A DNA stretch of 52,092 nucleotides from Chara braunii. Its lineage: Eukaryota; Streptophyta; Charophyceae; Charales; Characeae. Positions 1 through 10,299 of the stretch are shown piece by piece. The notes beneath the pieces are model-generated. The model was not told where the DNA came from. It searched no databases and saw nothing but the letters and a program-made list of their open reading frames with translations. Both the position numbers and the translations under genes were made by a program. Every line of letters starts with the position of its first letter. The first letter of the stretch is position 1. The stretch lies in the NCBI GenBank assembly GCA_003427395.1, contig BFEA01000764.1:13870-65961 (forward strand), read 5' to 3'.

Positions 1-764
1 CCCCTCCCATGCAGCCCGAAAACCCCTTTGGCGGGGCCCGCGAACGCGAACACAAGAACGCAAGGGGCCCGGGACAACGGCCCTTTTCCATGACGCCCAG
101 GAAGGCCCTGTTCGAAGGGACTTTTTTTTGCCATGTCGCGCGCACCGGGTCCCCCCTAGCGGGAAATTTGACGTGTGGCCACCGTTCGATGCGCGGAACG
201 ACGTGTGGCCAACCTTTCGTGGCGTCAAACGGACCCTGCGAGGCACTCCGAAATGGAAGACCCAAAGGGGACCCGACCCACACGCGCCTACAAATACGAG
301 CGGCGCCCGGGGCGTGAACGCCGCTTTCTGCGTTTTTTTGCTGGGTAGATGTTGCCGGACGGACGCCTTGCACCACCATTGTCGTCAACACCATTGCCCC
401 GCCCAGCTGGAGCACCATAGGTAGCGAAGCGAACGGACAGCCGTTCTAAACCCTGGTCGCCACCTTTTCTACGACGCACCTCCCTAGTCGCTGCCCGCGT
501 CATCTTCGACGTCATGTGTCGACATCCCGTCGACTCAACGACGACATCTCGATTCAGGATTAGCGCATCCGACGCTCCATGCATTACCATCGCCAACACA
601 AAGCGCACGGCACAAGGTCGCAGCATTCCTGTCTCGATCGACGATGGGATCCGCACGCATCTTCACTCGACACTCTCACAAGGTGAGTGCGCACGAACCC
701 GGAACGTGTGTGTTTCTTTAAGCGCTTGTAGGCGGCTTTTCTGCTGACATATCAGTGTTGTTTG
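1..764. other. No recognisable gene
   Basis: GC-rich sequence with only short overlapping ORFs on both strands and no domain I recognise. No ORF keeps a consistent protein-like composition, so I treat the stretch as noncoding or as unrecognised exon and intron fragments. Confidence 0.5.
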
Positions 765-1055
765 GACGAGTGTGTGTTTGCTTGTGCGTATGCGGTTGTG
801 TTTGTGTTTGCTTATGCGTGACGAGTGTGTGTTTGCATGTGCGCGTGCGGTTGTGTTTGTGTTTGCTTGTGCGTGACGAGTGTGTCTTTGCATGTGCGCG
901 TGCGGTTGATTGTGTGTTGGAGTGTTTTTTTCGGGTTTGCGTATGTAGTATCTCTACGTGAGGGGCGTGTTTGTGTACGCGGCGTGTGTGCGCGTGTGTG
1001 TACATGTGTATGTGCGTGTGTCTGTTCGTGTGCGTGTGTGTTGTTTCGCCGATTG
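765..1055. repeat. 55-bp minisatellite and GT-rich tract
   Basis: A unit starting GACGAGTGTGTGTTTGC recurs at 765, 820 and 875, an exact 55-bp period, about 2.7 copies. It is followed by an irregular GT/GTGC tract to about 1050. The ORFs over it on both strands are low-complexity Cys/Val or His/Thr strings and are artefacts. Confidence 0.85.
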
Positions 1056-1203
1056 AATGCACGGAGGTTGTCGCCAAGGTGTGCGGCCATGGTTGAATGA
1101 ACTGTTTCGCATCCCGAGGGTTCTCCTGCTGTATTCTGGCGTTGAGTGTCGTGCGTGCGTAATATCCGGCGATTCCGTATGCTCTAATGAAGAACTGTAA
1201 TCT

Positions 1204-1735
1204 GTTGTCCATCTATCCATCCATTGTATCTCTGTCGCCGCGTGGTTCGATCAATCATACTTTGGGCAGGTCGAGGGCTACGACATTCAAACATCAAATA
1301 GGAACAATGGAGTGTGGTCAGTGGTCAGGATGTGATGAACTGATGAATGCCGATAGATCCGATCGAACGCGCTGTGGCCAGTCACGAAACATAAACACCC
1401 CGCGCTCGATCGGATGTTTGTCCATTCATCATTTTCATACACAACAAGAGCACACGAGATCCACACGTTTGTGTGTGGATCTCATGTGATCTTGTTGTGT
1501 ATGAAACTAATGAATGGAGAAACATCCGATCGAGCGCGGGGTGATTATGTTTCGTGACCGTCCACAGCCCGTTCGATCGGAGCTATCGGCATTCGTCAGT
1601 TCATCACATCCTGACCACAGACCACATTCCATTGTTCCTGTTTGCTGTCCCAACGCAGTAGCCGTCGACCTTCCCAAAGGATGATTAATCGAAACACGCG
1701 GCGACAAAGATACAATAGATGGGTAGATAGACAAC
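1204..1735. repeat. Foldback: two ~265-bp inverted arms
   Basis: The arm from 1204 to about 1470 is matched in reverse complement by about 1471 to 1735, with almost no loop. Both ends carry GTTGTC/GACAAC, and the centre reads GATCCACACG then TGTGTGGATC. Because of this, the plus-strand ORF at 1187-1489 and the minus-strand ORF at 1507-1737 translate to nearly the same peptide, sharing LSIYPSIVSLSPR and GTMECG. The arms differ by scattered substitutions and small indels. It could be a foldback or MITE-type element, or a hairpin transcript source. No clear target duplication was found. Confidence 0.85.
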
Positions 1736-2821
1736 ATTCCTTGATTTGATAGTATTCATCATTGATTATAGACAGTCCAGAGCACAAGGTAGATAATATT
1801 CCTTGATTATATGCAGTCCAGATCGATGGAGCATGATCAGATCACTCTCGACATTGTCAACGCGTGTTTCGATCGGCTGTTCATTGGGCAGTTCTCATGA
1901 GCTGAGTAACTGATGCATGATGAAAGCTTCGATCGAGCGCGAGGCGACCGGTCACGAAACATAATAACCGCGCGGCAGATCGGATCTTTCTCCACTCATC
2001 AGATCAATCATCCACACGTGAGTGGTGACATCGGCCATACCGCACTTGAGTGATGAACAGGACCATCACGACTGATCACGATACCGCCGCTGATCTACCG
2101 AATGGATGATCAATCAAAGCAGGAGGTGACATTGTTGGGACAACAGACACACCCACTCGACCAATCGTCGAACACGAACAGAGAGCTCTCGATCGGTCGA
2201 TTGATCGCGTGTGCTGTCTCAGCGTTGTCACCGCGTGTGTGTTTTTCGCCAGTATCAAATACAAAACACACGTGGCACCATGCGCGAACGACCAACCTGG
2301 CGGTGAGCGACCGATCCATCATACTCGTTGATGTACCCCGAGCGAACTGTAGACTGGTCAATAGATCCACCACTACCAACATCACTGAACGACTAATCGG
2401 AATGCGGTCGGACGACCGGTTGATCCAGCAGTCCACCAACCATACAGTCGAACGTGTGTTTGCGTTGCAACCGTGGCATCACCCTCTGCGCGATCGCCCA
2501 ACCGGCAGGCGTACAACCGATCCAGCAAACTGGTTGACAGGAGAGCGTTGGCACAAGTAACTGATTAGTTGATTGATCGACTTTTCGGTTTGTGGTTGGC
2601 CAATTAACTGATTGATCGACCGGTCGCCGACCAGGGCACCGACATGCCAGCCGAGCGGTTCACTTTTCTCGCCCCGATTGCACTGCATTCGACCTGCCTC
2701 CTCGTCCATTGGTCGTACGCAGCACGCAGAGCAATTGGTGCACCACACGGTAGAAACCTGTGAAAAAGGTCGATCCCTGTTCGGGAATGGACAAAAGACA
2801 GTTCGTGACGACGTTGTTGCA
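1736..2821. repeat. Diverged relatives of the foldback arm
   Basis: About 1915-2020 repeats the arm segment containing GTCACGAAACATAA followed by the GATCGGAT and CACTCATCA blocks. About 2095-2240 again resembles arm sequence (GGATGATCAATC). A short AT-rich direct repeat (ATTCCTTGATT with CAGTCCAG) lies at 1735-1835. The ORF at 2102-2560 has no recognisable domain. No gene is seen here. Confidence 0.5.
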
Positions 2822-2966
2822 CATCGAACGTTGCTGGCATCGAACCTTGTTTGGCATCGAACCTAGCGCCCCATCAAACCTCAGCAGGCATCGAAATGTT
2901 GGCGGACATCGAACGCCACTGGACGGCAAACCTCGTCGGTCATCGAACCTTGTCGGTCATCCAACG
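2822..2966. repeat. Degenerate short tandem repeat (CATCGAAC)
   Basis: The core CATCGAAC, often followed by CTTG, recurs at irregular 16-30-bp intervals at about 2822, 2838, 2855, 2893, 2911, 2941 and 2959. Confidence 0.6.
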
Positions 2967-3000
2967 ACGAACGTTTTGCAGCCACCACACGACAGCGGGG

Positions 3001-3913
3001 GACCTGTGAAAATGTGAAGTCCGCCGGGATCCGAACTTCAAGAAAGCACGGGAAGGCGAGTTTGATAGACATCTGTGTCTCTCCCACGTTATCTCGCCAA
3101 GCTCGGATCCCGGTGGACCTCCGGTTCACGCCCTCCGCAAGACCCAACACGCGGTGCAACCCCAGCGGGCAACCACAGCGTTGGACCTTGAAAATGTGAA
3201 GTCCGCTGGAATCCGAACTTCAAGAAAGAGGGGAAGGCGAGTTTGATAGACAGCTGTTTCTCTCCCACCGCATTTCGCCAAGTACGGATCCCGACGAACT
3301 TCNGGTTCTTGCCTTTCGTAAAACCCAACTCGAGTTGCCACCCAGTGCACAACCACAACAGTGGACCTGTGAAAATGTGAAGTCCGCTGGAATCCGAACT
3401 TCAAGAAAGAATGGAAAGGCGAGTTTGACAGACAACTGTTTCTTTCCCACCGCATTTCGCCAAGTACGGATCCCGACGAACTTCAGGTTCTTGCCTTTCG
3501 TAAAACCCAACTCGAGTTGCAACCCCAGTGCACAACAACAACAGTGGACTTGTCAAAATGTGAAGTACGCCGGGATCCGAAATTCAAGAAAGAATGGAAA
3601 GGCGAGTTTGACAGACAGCTGTTTCTCTCCCACTGCATTTCGCCAAGTACGGATCCCAGCGAACTTCAGGTTCTTGCCATTCGTAAAACCCAACTCGAGT
3701 TGCAACCCCAGTTCACAACCACAGCAGTGGACCTGTGAAAATGTGAAGTCCGCCGGAATCCGAACTTCAAGAAAGAATGGAAAGGCGAGTTTGATAGACA
3801 ACTGTATCTCTCCCACGGCATTCCGCCAAGTTCGGATCCCAGCGAACTTCAGGTTCTTGCCTTTCGTAAAACCCAACTCGCGTTCCAACCCCAGTACACA
3901 ATCGCAGCGAGGG
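3001..3913. repeat. Five-copy 183-bp tandem array
   Basis: The landmark GACCTGTGAAAATGTGAAG starts units at 3001, 3184, 3364, 3547 and 3730, with the next partial start at 3913, so periods are 183, 180, 183, 183 and 183 bp. Each unit carries the 24-bp inverted-repeat motif twice in opposite orientation, for example at 3016-3039 and 3098-3121 in unit 1. All periods are multiples of 3, so a 197-codon frame (3335-3928) stays open through three units with a repeating KSAGIRTSRKNGKAS-type peptide. I do not call it a gene, since the opposite strand is equally open. One ambiguous base lies at 3303. Confidence 0.92.
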
Positions 3914-3924
3914 ACCTATGTCGT

Positions 3925-5109
3925 TTGATTGCTCGCCAACTATGTTTACGAGTGTCAGCGCCCCCGTGTGTGTCGTTTGGTATGTGCGCGTGGTGTGTAG
4001 GGCGCGTAATGGATGAGACCTTCTCGACACCACGAATCTTTGAGTCGATCTTCTCGACACCACAAACCATGAGTCCCGAAACGCACATTCGCTTGGCAGA
4101 ACCGTTTTCTCCTTGCGCGAGATTAGTGCGGCATTTCAACTATGTGACTACGATCCACGGAGCGACCGCAGAGGACTTCGACGAGGACCCCTGGATGACC
4201 GTCGTCCCATGCAGGGACGTGCATATTGACGATTGGTGCGATGAGAATTGGGCCACGATGGAGAGTCGCTGCCCTTGGCCAAGCCAGTACAAATTCGCCA
4301 ACATGTTGGAGTTCATGAACCTCATCCCGCTGTCTGACGCTGTCCTCGGACACAAGTTCCTGAACCACATGCGCAGAGCACTGGGCTGCATTAGCCGCCA
4401 TTTCAGCCGCCTCGAATGCCACTACGTCAGCTCGTCGCCACAAACTTGGGGAGGCTTGCGGAAACAAGAGTTGCTGGACTGCGCTCGTCACTGCTCTTTC
4501 CTGGGCCAGTACCAGCTCCGTGCCCCGGGAATTCTCCACAAGTTGTGTCATACTGTTGTGTGCGATTGACTGTGTCCGGGTCTGATTTCGCCAGAGTTCT
4601 ATGTGTCGCTGCGTCGAACAAGAGCAGGAAACTCGTCGATGCAGTTGTGCTTGTATCACGCAACGAGATGGTAATTGAGGGGTCCAAATTCATGCCGACG
4701 CCCGGGCCTGAACGTGTAGATGGGTGGCGAGATTTGGTTATAGCAGGGCCGGTCCAAAACTTTTCGTTGCTTAGGGAGGTCGAGGAGAAAGTGTCCGCCA
4801 TACNGGNCTGTATAGGGAACTCCTTAGCACGACCGGGAGTGTTTGTTAGGATGAAATACATGTCCGTCTTTTCGGAAACTGCAACGGTCGACAATCTGCT
4901 GGTCCGCGTTTACGGATCGTCAATGAATGCTTTGTATGGCTACGGTTCGCGACCTCGTCCCCGAGGAACCGCGATTGTCACAAGATCTAGACGTGTGGTT
5001 GGACATCCTGCTTAAGCGAAAAGAAGGGAGACGAGTCAGAGGGTTGTCTGCTGCCGAACATAGCAGAGTTTTAGTAGTGGAGAAAGGCGCGGGAGGCAGC
5101 AGTTGCTAG
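3925..5109 (+). pseudogene. Unrecognised protein locus, frameshifted
   Basis: I do not recognise a family. Protein-like sequence runs in one frame from about 3979 (MCAWCVGRVMDETF) to 4569, with a Trp/Cys/His-rich stretch (HIDDWCDENWATMESRCPWP, about 4221-4280). It then continues in a second frame from about 4560 (SGSDFARVLCVAASNKSRK) through two ambiguous bases at 4804 and 4807 to about 4920. Last, it moves to a third segment (LVPEEPRLSQDLDVWLDILL) ending in a stop at 5109. That gives two frameshifts, either real decay or sequence error. It follows the 183-bp array directly and precedes motif-bearing noncoding DNA. It could be 5' exons of the large downstream gene, but nothing ties them together. 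Confidence 0.4.
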
Positions 5110-6322
5110 TGCACGCTGTCTCTTTCCGTGTCGCACCCTCTTGAAGTTCGGATCCCGGCGAACTTCGCGGTTTGGCCTGTGCGTCCTACCGGCCTCCGAG
5201 CTTCGAGTGTTGAGCGGAGTCAGAAATGGTCCTGCTACCAATTACGCCTGGACTCGATGACTGCAGCCATCGAAACCTGCGGTCGGCTGTGGAACCCCGG
5301 GGTTTTTCCTCGTGCGCCTTGGTCGAACACCGTCTTGCATTTGGACTCGGAGTTGCTCCAATGTTTCTCTCTGTCTCTCTTTCTCGCGTCCTCCTGAAGT
5401 TCGGATCCCGGCGAACTTCAGGAGTCGCCTGTCTATTGCCACAGACGGTGGTCTTCCGGATCCCTCGTGGATTCCGGCAACAGTCAAAGTCCGCCCTAAT
5501 CCAAACTACTCCGATTTTCGATCTCGCGTTATGCACAGCTTGGCACTGGATGGACCCAAGCTCGAAAGCGACAGTCGTGTCAACATGTCGTAGGTCCTTG
5601 GACTCCTCCATTTCAACCAGCCTTTCATTACGGTGTGGCCTTCCTGGGTCGGGTTTGAGTTTAACAACCTTAGACTTGCGAATCGTGTGTCCGAGACGCC
5701 GTTTCTGCCTGTCGTGAGTCTTCGTGGTTCCGGGTGGGTTGCACAACCCGCCCGGCAACGGTTCCGGAGTGCGTTTGGTCGAGCACGGTTCTGGGGCGCT
5801 GGCTGCATGGCTGTCTCTCTGTTCTAGTTTGGCTCCCGGCGAGCTTCGGCTGTTGGACTGTCGGGAACACTACCTCGTCGAGCACAAGCTTCGAACATGA
5901 CCGCCAGTTGATTCCTGCGAAAAATTCCCGAAATCTGCTTCCGCCGTCTCTATCTCACGCACCGTCCTTTTGTTCGGATCCCGGCGGACTTCGTGATTTT
6001 CATTGTGCGTTTGTCTGTCTTTGTTCTTCGGGGTGCCCCGTGTGCCGCATAAACAGCGCGTGATCCCATGCGCACTGCGAGTTTTCACTTGCTTCTCTCT
6101 CTCTGTCTGCCTCTCGGTCTCTTGCCCGCTTGAAGTTCGGATCCCGGCGGACTACCCCTTCTCACTGTTTCGGATTTGGGTGCCCAGGTGTCTTCGTGTG
6201 CGGCTTTCGCTGCGCTGCAGCCTACGTTGACATGCGGCAGCGAGTGTCGTGTTTCTCCTGTGTTTTGACAGGCGTTGACTTCATGGTGTGCTGTTCGATT
6301 TGCGTTGTCGTTCGCAGACAGT
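5110..6322 (+). other. Pyrimidine-rich leader or intron DNA
   Basis: There is no convincing coding sequence. The stretch is rich in CT runs and carries five forward copies of the 24-bp motif. Just before the large ORF there are 3' splice-like sites: TTTTGACAG near 6262-6270 and TTCGCAG ending at about 6317, only a few bases before the ATG at 6323. I infer a spliced 5' UTR or upstream exons. Confidence 0.45.
5143..6155 (+). repeat. 24-bp inverted-repeat motif, forward cluster
   Basis: Five copies read left arm GAAGTTCG, core GATCCCGG, right arm CGAACTTC. They are at 5143-5166 (perfect), 5396-5419 (perfect), 5824-5847 (degenerate), 5969-5992 (core exact, arms partly changed) and 6132-6155 (left arm and core exact). 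The arms are inverted repeats of each other while the core is asymmetric, so each site has a direction. All five point the same way, opposite to the cluster downstream of the large gene. Confidence 0.85.
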
Positions 6323-8130
6323 ATGTCTTCTTCCAAGGGCGAGGTGGAGCCAACAGGGACCTCTGAGAAGGAATCACGAAAAGATTCCACGAGGCGGTCG
6401 TCTACTGCCACGCAGGGGTGGTCGAACTATTCAAGGTCGAAATGGTTCATCGACTGTGGAGACGATTCCAACCCCACTACGCAGCCATGTGGTCCTGTCA
6501 TCTTCATCGATGACAGCAGAAGGCGTAGAGTGCTTGGTGGCGTCTTGAGGTGGGAGGACGCAAAGGGGGGCCGGCGACATTTCTATATGCAGAAAGTTTA
6601 TAGCGCCAAGGGCAACGTCGTTGCCAATTCGAAAGGGACGTTGCTGGACCTCGAATTGTGTGAGGGGTTCGGAGCGGGTGCTGTGAACACCCCGTTCCAT
6701 AGAGAACTCGTTCTCGGGGGCAGTTTTGTTTTGGCGCGTGAATTTTTCGACATGTTGGCGGATAAAAACATCGCTCTAGACGTCCCCTGCGACGTCAACC
6801 CATCCCTTGAGCTGTTGTTGCCGTTGAAGCTCTGCAGCGGTTGCGAGTCAAGCGGGGCAGGGGCGGAAGGCGGTGATCTGGGTTCTGGTCCCGCCACTCA
6901 GCTGCATCGTGGCGAGAGCCGAGGTCAGTTCGACGACAGCAAGGATGAGGGGACTGCTCCGCCGTTGAGTGACACACGGCGGTCTGTGTTGTATATTCCT
7001 GGGGTTCAGACTGATGCTCCAGTTCAACGGAAGAGTATGAGGCCTGTAGTACAGGTGGCGGACTATTCGGAGGTCGACTTGGAGGCGAGCGAGGGACAGG
7101 GTGTGGAGGAGGTGGACGCGGGAGGCCTGGGCTCGCAAGGAGCTCCGCAAAAGAGGAGGGGGGATCGTCCAGACGAGTTCGCCGATTCTACGAAGAAGTT
7201 AAAGAGCAAGGCCCCCAGGACTGCGGGGGAGAAACGCAAGGGGACGGAGGGGGAGCAGGGCCAGCAGGTTGCCAAACGACCGTCTTCGAGACAGAAGCAG
7301 CCTGAGTCTAGACCATCTTCTTTACCGACAACAGGGACTCCCATCGACGTCGACGCCGGGTACTTCCTCGAGTACAAAGATGACGTTTGGACAAAGCGGG
7401 AGTTCGACATTAGCCCTGCGCAGGTCGTCGACCTCGAGGACTGGGAGGACCTGTACAACCAGCGGTCCCTGGATCCCGTGCTCGTGGATGGGATCAAAGA
7501 AGCGATGCGGTTGGCGTTCGAAAACAAAGTGAAGTCTTACGATTTACCAACCCTGAAACTGGCACCGCTGGGGCTTGATAAACCGACTCCGGGGACCAAG
7601 GCAGAACGTCTGAGACCGGAGGATTGAAGGGATGAGCTGGCGGGACAATACTACTACTACGTGGTGTGTGGGCAGCACAACGCGGCTGCAGCGAGGTCGC
7701 TGCTTGGCAGCGAGGTGGCCAGGAAATACAATTTCGAGCGGTGGCCTGCACGAATGGTCTACTTTTCGGACGACGACTTCAAAGGGTACTTCCTTGTCAG
7801 TTCCCAGGACAACAAGGACCTGAAGGCGCCCCCACGACAGCTGAAGCTGTCAATGAGGGACATTAGGTGGCAGTGGAAGTGCGTCCGTTGCCCGCGTGCT
7901 GTTATGGGGAACCCCATCGGAAAACAGGATCAGGTCCGGAAGTGGCGTGAATTCTGTAATGTCGCACTCAACATGACACCGCACAACAACTTGTGGATTC
8001 TCGCAGATCAGCAGGGCGAGGAGGCCATCAGGAAACAAGGCACTGCCATGCGTTCCTATTTCCCACTGGCGATGGCGGGGGAGAACGTCTGGAAACTGGC
8101 CGTCGAGTTTTTCGAGAAATGGGAGACAGG
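6323..8130 (+). pseudogene. Large decayed gene, N-terminal part: ParB-like domain
   Basis: The start is taken at the ATG at 6323 (MSSSKGEVEPTG), just after a 3' splice-like site, not at the in-frame ATG at 6275. Residues about 30-170 form an unknown globular region (SKWFIDCGDD, FYMQKVYSAKGN, FVLAREFFDML). Residues about 180-335 are charged and low-complexity with basic, nuclear-signal-like runs (KKLKSKAPR). From about residue 340, the pattern REFDISPAQV, then SLDPVLVDGIKEAM, then YYYYVVCGQHNAAAARSLLG resembles ParB/Srx-fold domains, where the Y-x-V-x-G-x-H-R-x-x-A segment is diagnostic; here R is replaced by N. A TGA at 7625-7627 interrupts the domain but the same frame continues to about 8130, where a one-base shift moves coding into the next frame. 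Confidence 0.5.
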
Positions 8131-10299
8131 AGATTGTTCGGACACGACGGCGCAAAGTGGATCATGCGGAAGAAGAAAGTCAAAAACGTGAAGCCTGGGG
8201 TTGCATACATCCATAATGACAAGCTGGGCGGGAAGAAGGCCGTGTACAACGTCCCTGTGGACCCGCCGTCAAAGAAATGCAAAAAGGAGAAAGAGGAGGG
8301 CGAGTGGTTCGTGCAAGTGCCAGAGCCGGACGCGCATTGTTGGAAAACGATGGAGTTGCTAACAGACAACGAGAAGTGCCGCGTCCTGAAGAAGGTGCTC
8401 GCTTGCGAGGTGGTTTGGGTACAGGCCGGCTCGCCAGCGTTGGCGAAGCTCGGAAAGCTGAGCGTCCAGGAGGTGGTGAATTTGGTGAAGTGCGAACGGC
8501 TGCTGGTGCGTCTGTGGAACTACTACCAGTTCAAGCACGACAAAAGGCCACACGCGGATTGGAGCCAAAGGTTCCCGTTTCTGAAATCAAGGCCCGCAAT
8601 TTTCAGACAGTTTGAGAGTCATGGTTTGGATGCTGAGTTGTGGGACGGGAGCACGAAATACGTCACTGACTCCTCGCTGTTCAAGGACTGCCCGCCCTAC
8701 ATAGGCTGCGACGACGACAGATCGATCGAGGCGACGGAGAAGTTGGCCGGTCACAAGAAGCTGTCCGTCGACTGGAGGAATAAGGTCCTGTCCGTGTTGA
8801 CTGGCAGTAGACTGAAGAGTCGAGAGATCGCGCTCGCCGAAGGCATTGTGCACATAAAATGGAATGACACGGGCGACGTGACATCCATCACGCCATTCGG
8901 CAACGACCCCTTGGAGGCAGACATAAGGAGTGCGAAGGTGAAGGAGGCAGTGGTTGCCACAAAGAGTCACACGTTCGTCCTCGATCTGTGCGAACCGGTG
9001 GACCTGAAGCTTTGGAAACCGCAAGCGTTCGACACTCTGAATTCCCTACTCCAGACGTGGTGTCCGTCGCATTGCACGCTCGTTGTTTTTGTCCCGCGAC
9101 AGCAGAACCTCTCCTTTCTGGCCAGCATGAACCATCTTTCTTTCGTCAAGCTGCTGGAAGGGAAGTGGGCGAGGAGGTGTCAACAGAAGAAAAGCTTCCC
9201 CGTCGGGAACAATTTGTACACGGAAGACGACCGGATGTACATACTCTTTAAAGGCGACGATTTGCGGGCCAACACGTCCGTCGTCTACGAGGGGAAACTG
9301 CCGGCAGGCTCCGCTGCTGCAATGCGGGTACCACAAAAGGTTACGCAAACGGATGTATCCGACATCCCATTCAACGCTTGCAACTGGTCGCATACCTCGC
9401 CTGCACGTCGGGGCATTGTGTACGGGGACATGAAACGCAACCCCGCCCAATTCGTTCAGCTTCTCGAATCCATCACCAAGAAGGGGGAGGGTGTCGTCTT
9501 CCTCGGGAAGCCACACGCGAGGTTAGTCTGGGAAGTACTGAAGGCAGGACGGCATGTCATCGCGATGGAAGGGAACTCCGAGCTCTTGCAATTTACAATT
9601 GATCTCGTCAAAAGCGAGGTCAATTCGGGTGCCCACAATTACGAGTTCATGGTCGTCACCGAGACTCGGGCTCGCGCGTGGAACAACAAGACGGACATGT
9701 GGTTCAAGTTGAGTGCGAGGAAGCGGAACAAGATATACGACTTCTTGTTCCTGCAAAAGCGGCCGAAGAGAGACACCGACGCCGAGTACGTGCGCCGCAA
9801 GGACCACATGTTCACGTTGCTCGACAACTACCACGGCGCCTCCCGCATGAACGCGAAGACCTTTCTCGAGAGGTTGCAGTCCCTTTACTTCGTGGAGTCA
9901 GAGGAGGAGATGACGTTCAGCAGTTACTCCTCCTTGATCTCAACGAAAGACGAGGAGACCAGCGACATCGAGTTCGACGCGACCGCGGACGAGGAGGGCA
10001 GGGACACCGAAAGCCTCGACCTGCAGTACGACCAACATTCCTCGCAGCACGGTACAGGGTCGTCCTTGGCAGGTTCGTCGACAAGCCCGGCGTCCCTCGT
10101 GTCACCGATGGCGAAACCGGCGCCTGGCACTACCCCGATGAAGTTGCTGCAGAGAATGCAAGCTCTGGCCTCCGGCCATCGCTCACTGCGTTCCGGGTCT
10201 GACATCCCGCCCGATCATCTGTCTTGGACGAATGCCAACATTCACTTCCTGCCTGAGCCTCAAAGTCGTTCCACCGAGGCGGACTGGGCCATGACATGA
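8110..10299 (+). pseudogene. Large decayed gene, middle: degenerate DNA methyltransferase-like domain
   Basis: This frame stays open to a TGA at 10297-10299 and continues the upstream protein after the shift near 8130 (LFGHDGAKWIMRKKKVKNVK). About 8890-9110 looks like the DPPY-side of a class-beta N4/N6 DNA methyltransferase: GNDPLEADIRSAKV, then FVLDLCEPVDLKLW, then LLQTWCPSHCTLVVFVP. About 9440-9590 looks like the SAM-binding side: RNPAQFVQLLESITKKGEG, VVFLGKPHARLVWEVLKAGR, HVIAMEGN. In the active family these are DPPY and DPFxGSGTT; here they read DLCEP and FLGKPHARL, so catalysis is unlikely. ParB-like plus methyltransferase is a known bacterial and phage pairing, which supports both calls. 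The C-terminus is acidic and Ser-rich. A one-base shift near 10295 leads into the next segment. Confidence 0.45.

Noticed and set aside
662-1212. Overlapping ORFs rich in His/Thr or Cys/Val
   Set aside because: They are translations of the GT minisatellite.
3001-3913. CRISPR array
   Set aside because: Repeats are 183-bp tandem units with similar, not unique, interiors, in a eukaryotic context with no cas-like genes.
5143-5166. FRT site from a cloning vector
   Set aside because: Only the outer GAAGTTC halves match; core and inner arms differ, spacing is 24 not 34 bp, and dozens of diverged copies exist.
7063-7527. 154-codon minus-strand ORF
   Set aside because: Shadow of the plus-strand ParB-like coding region.
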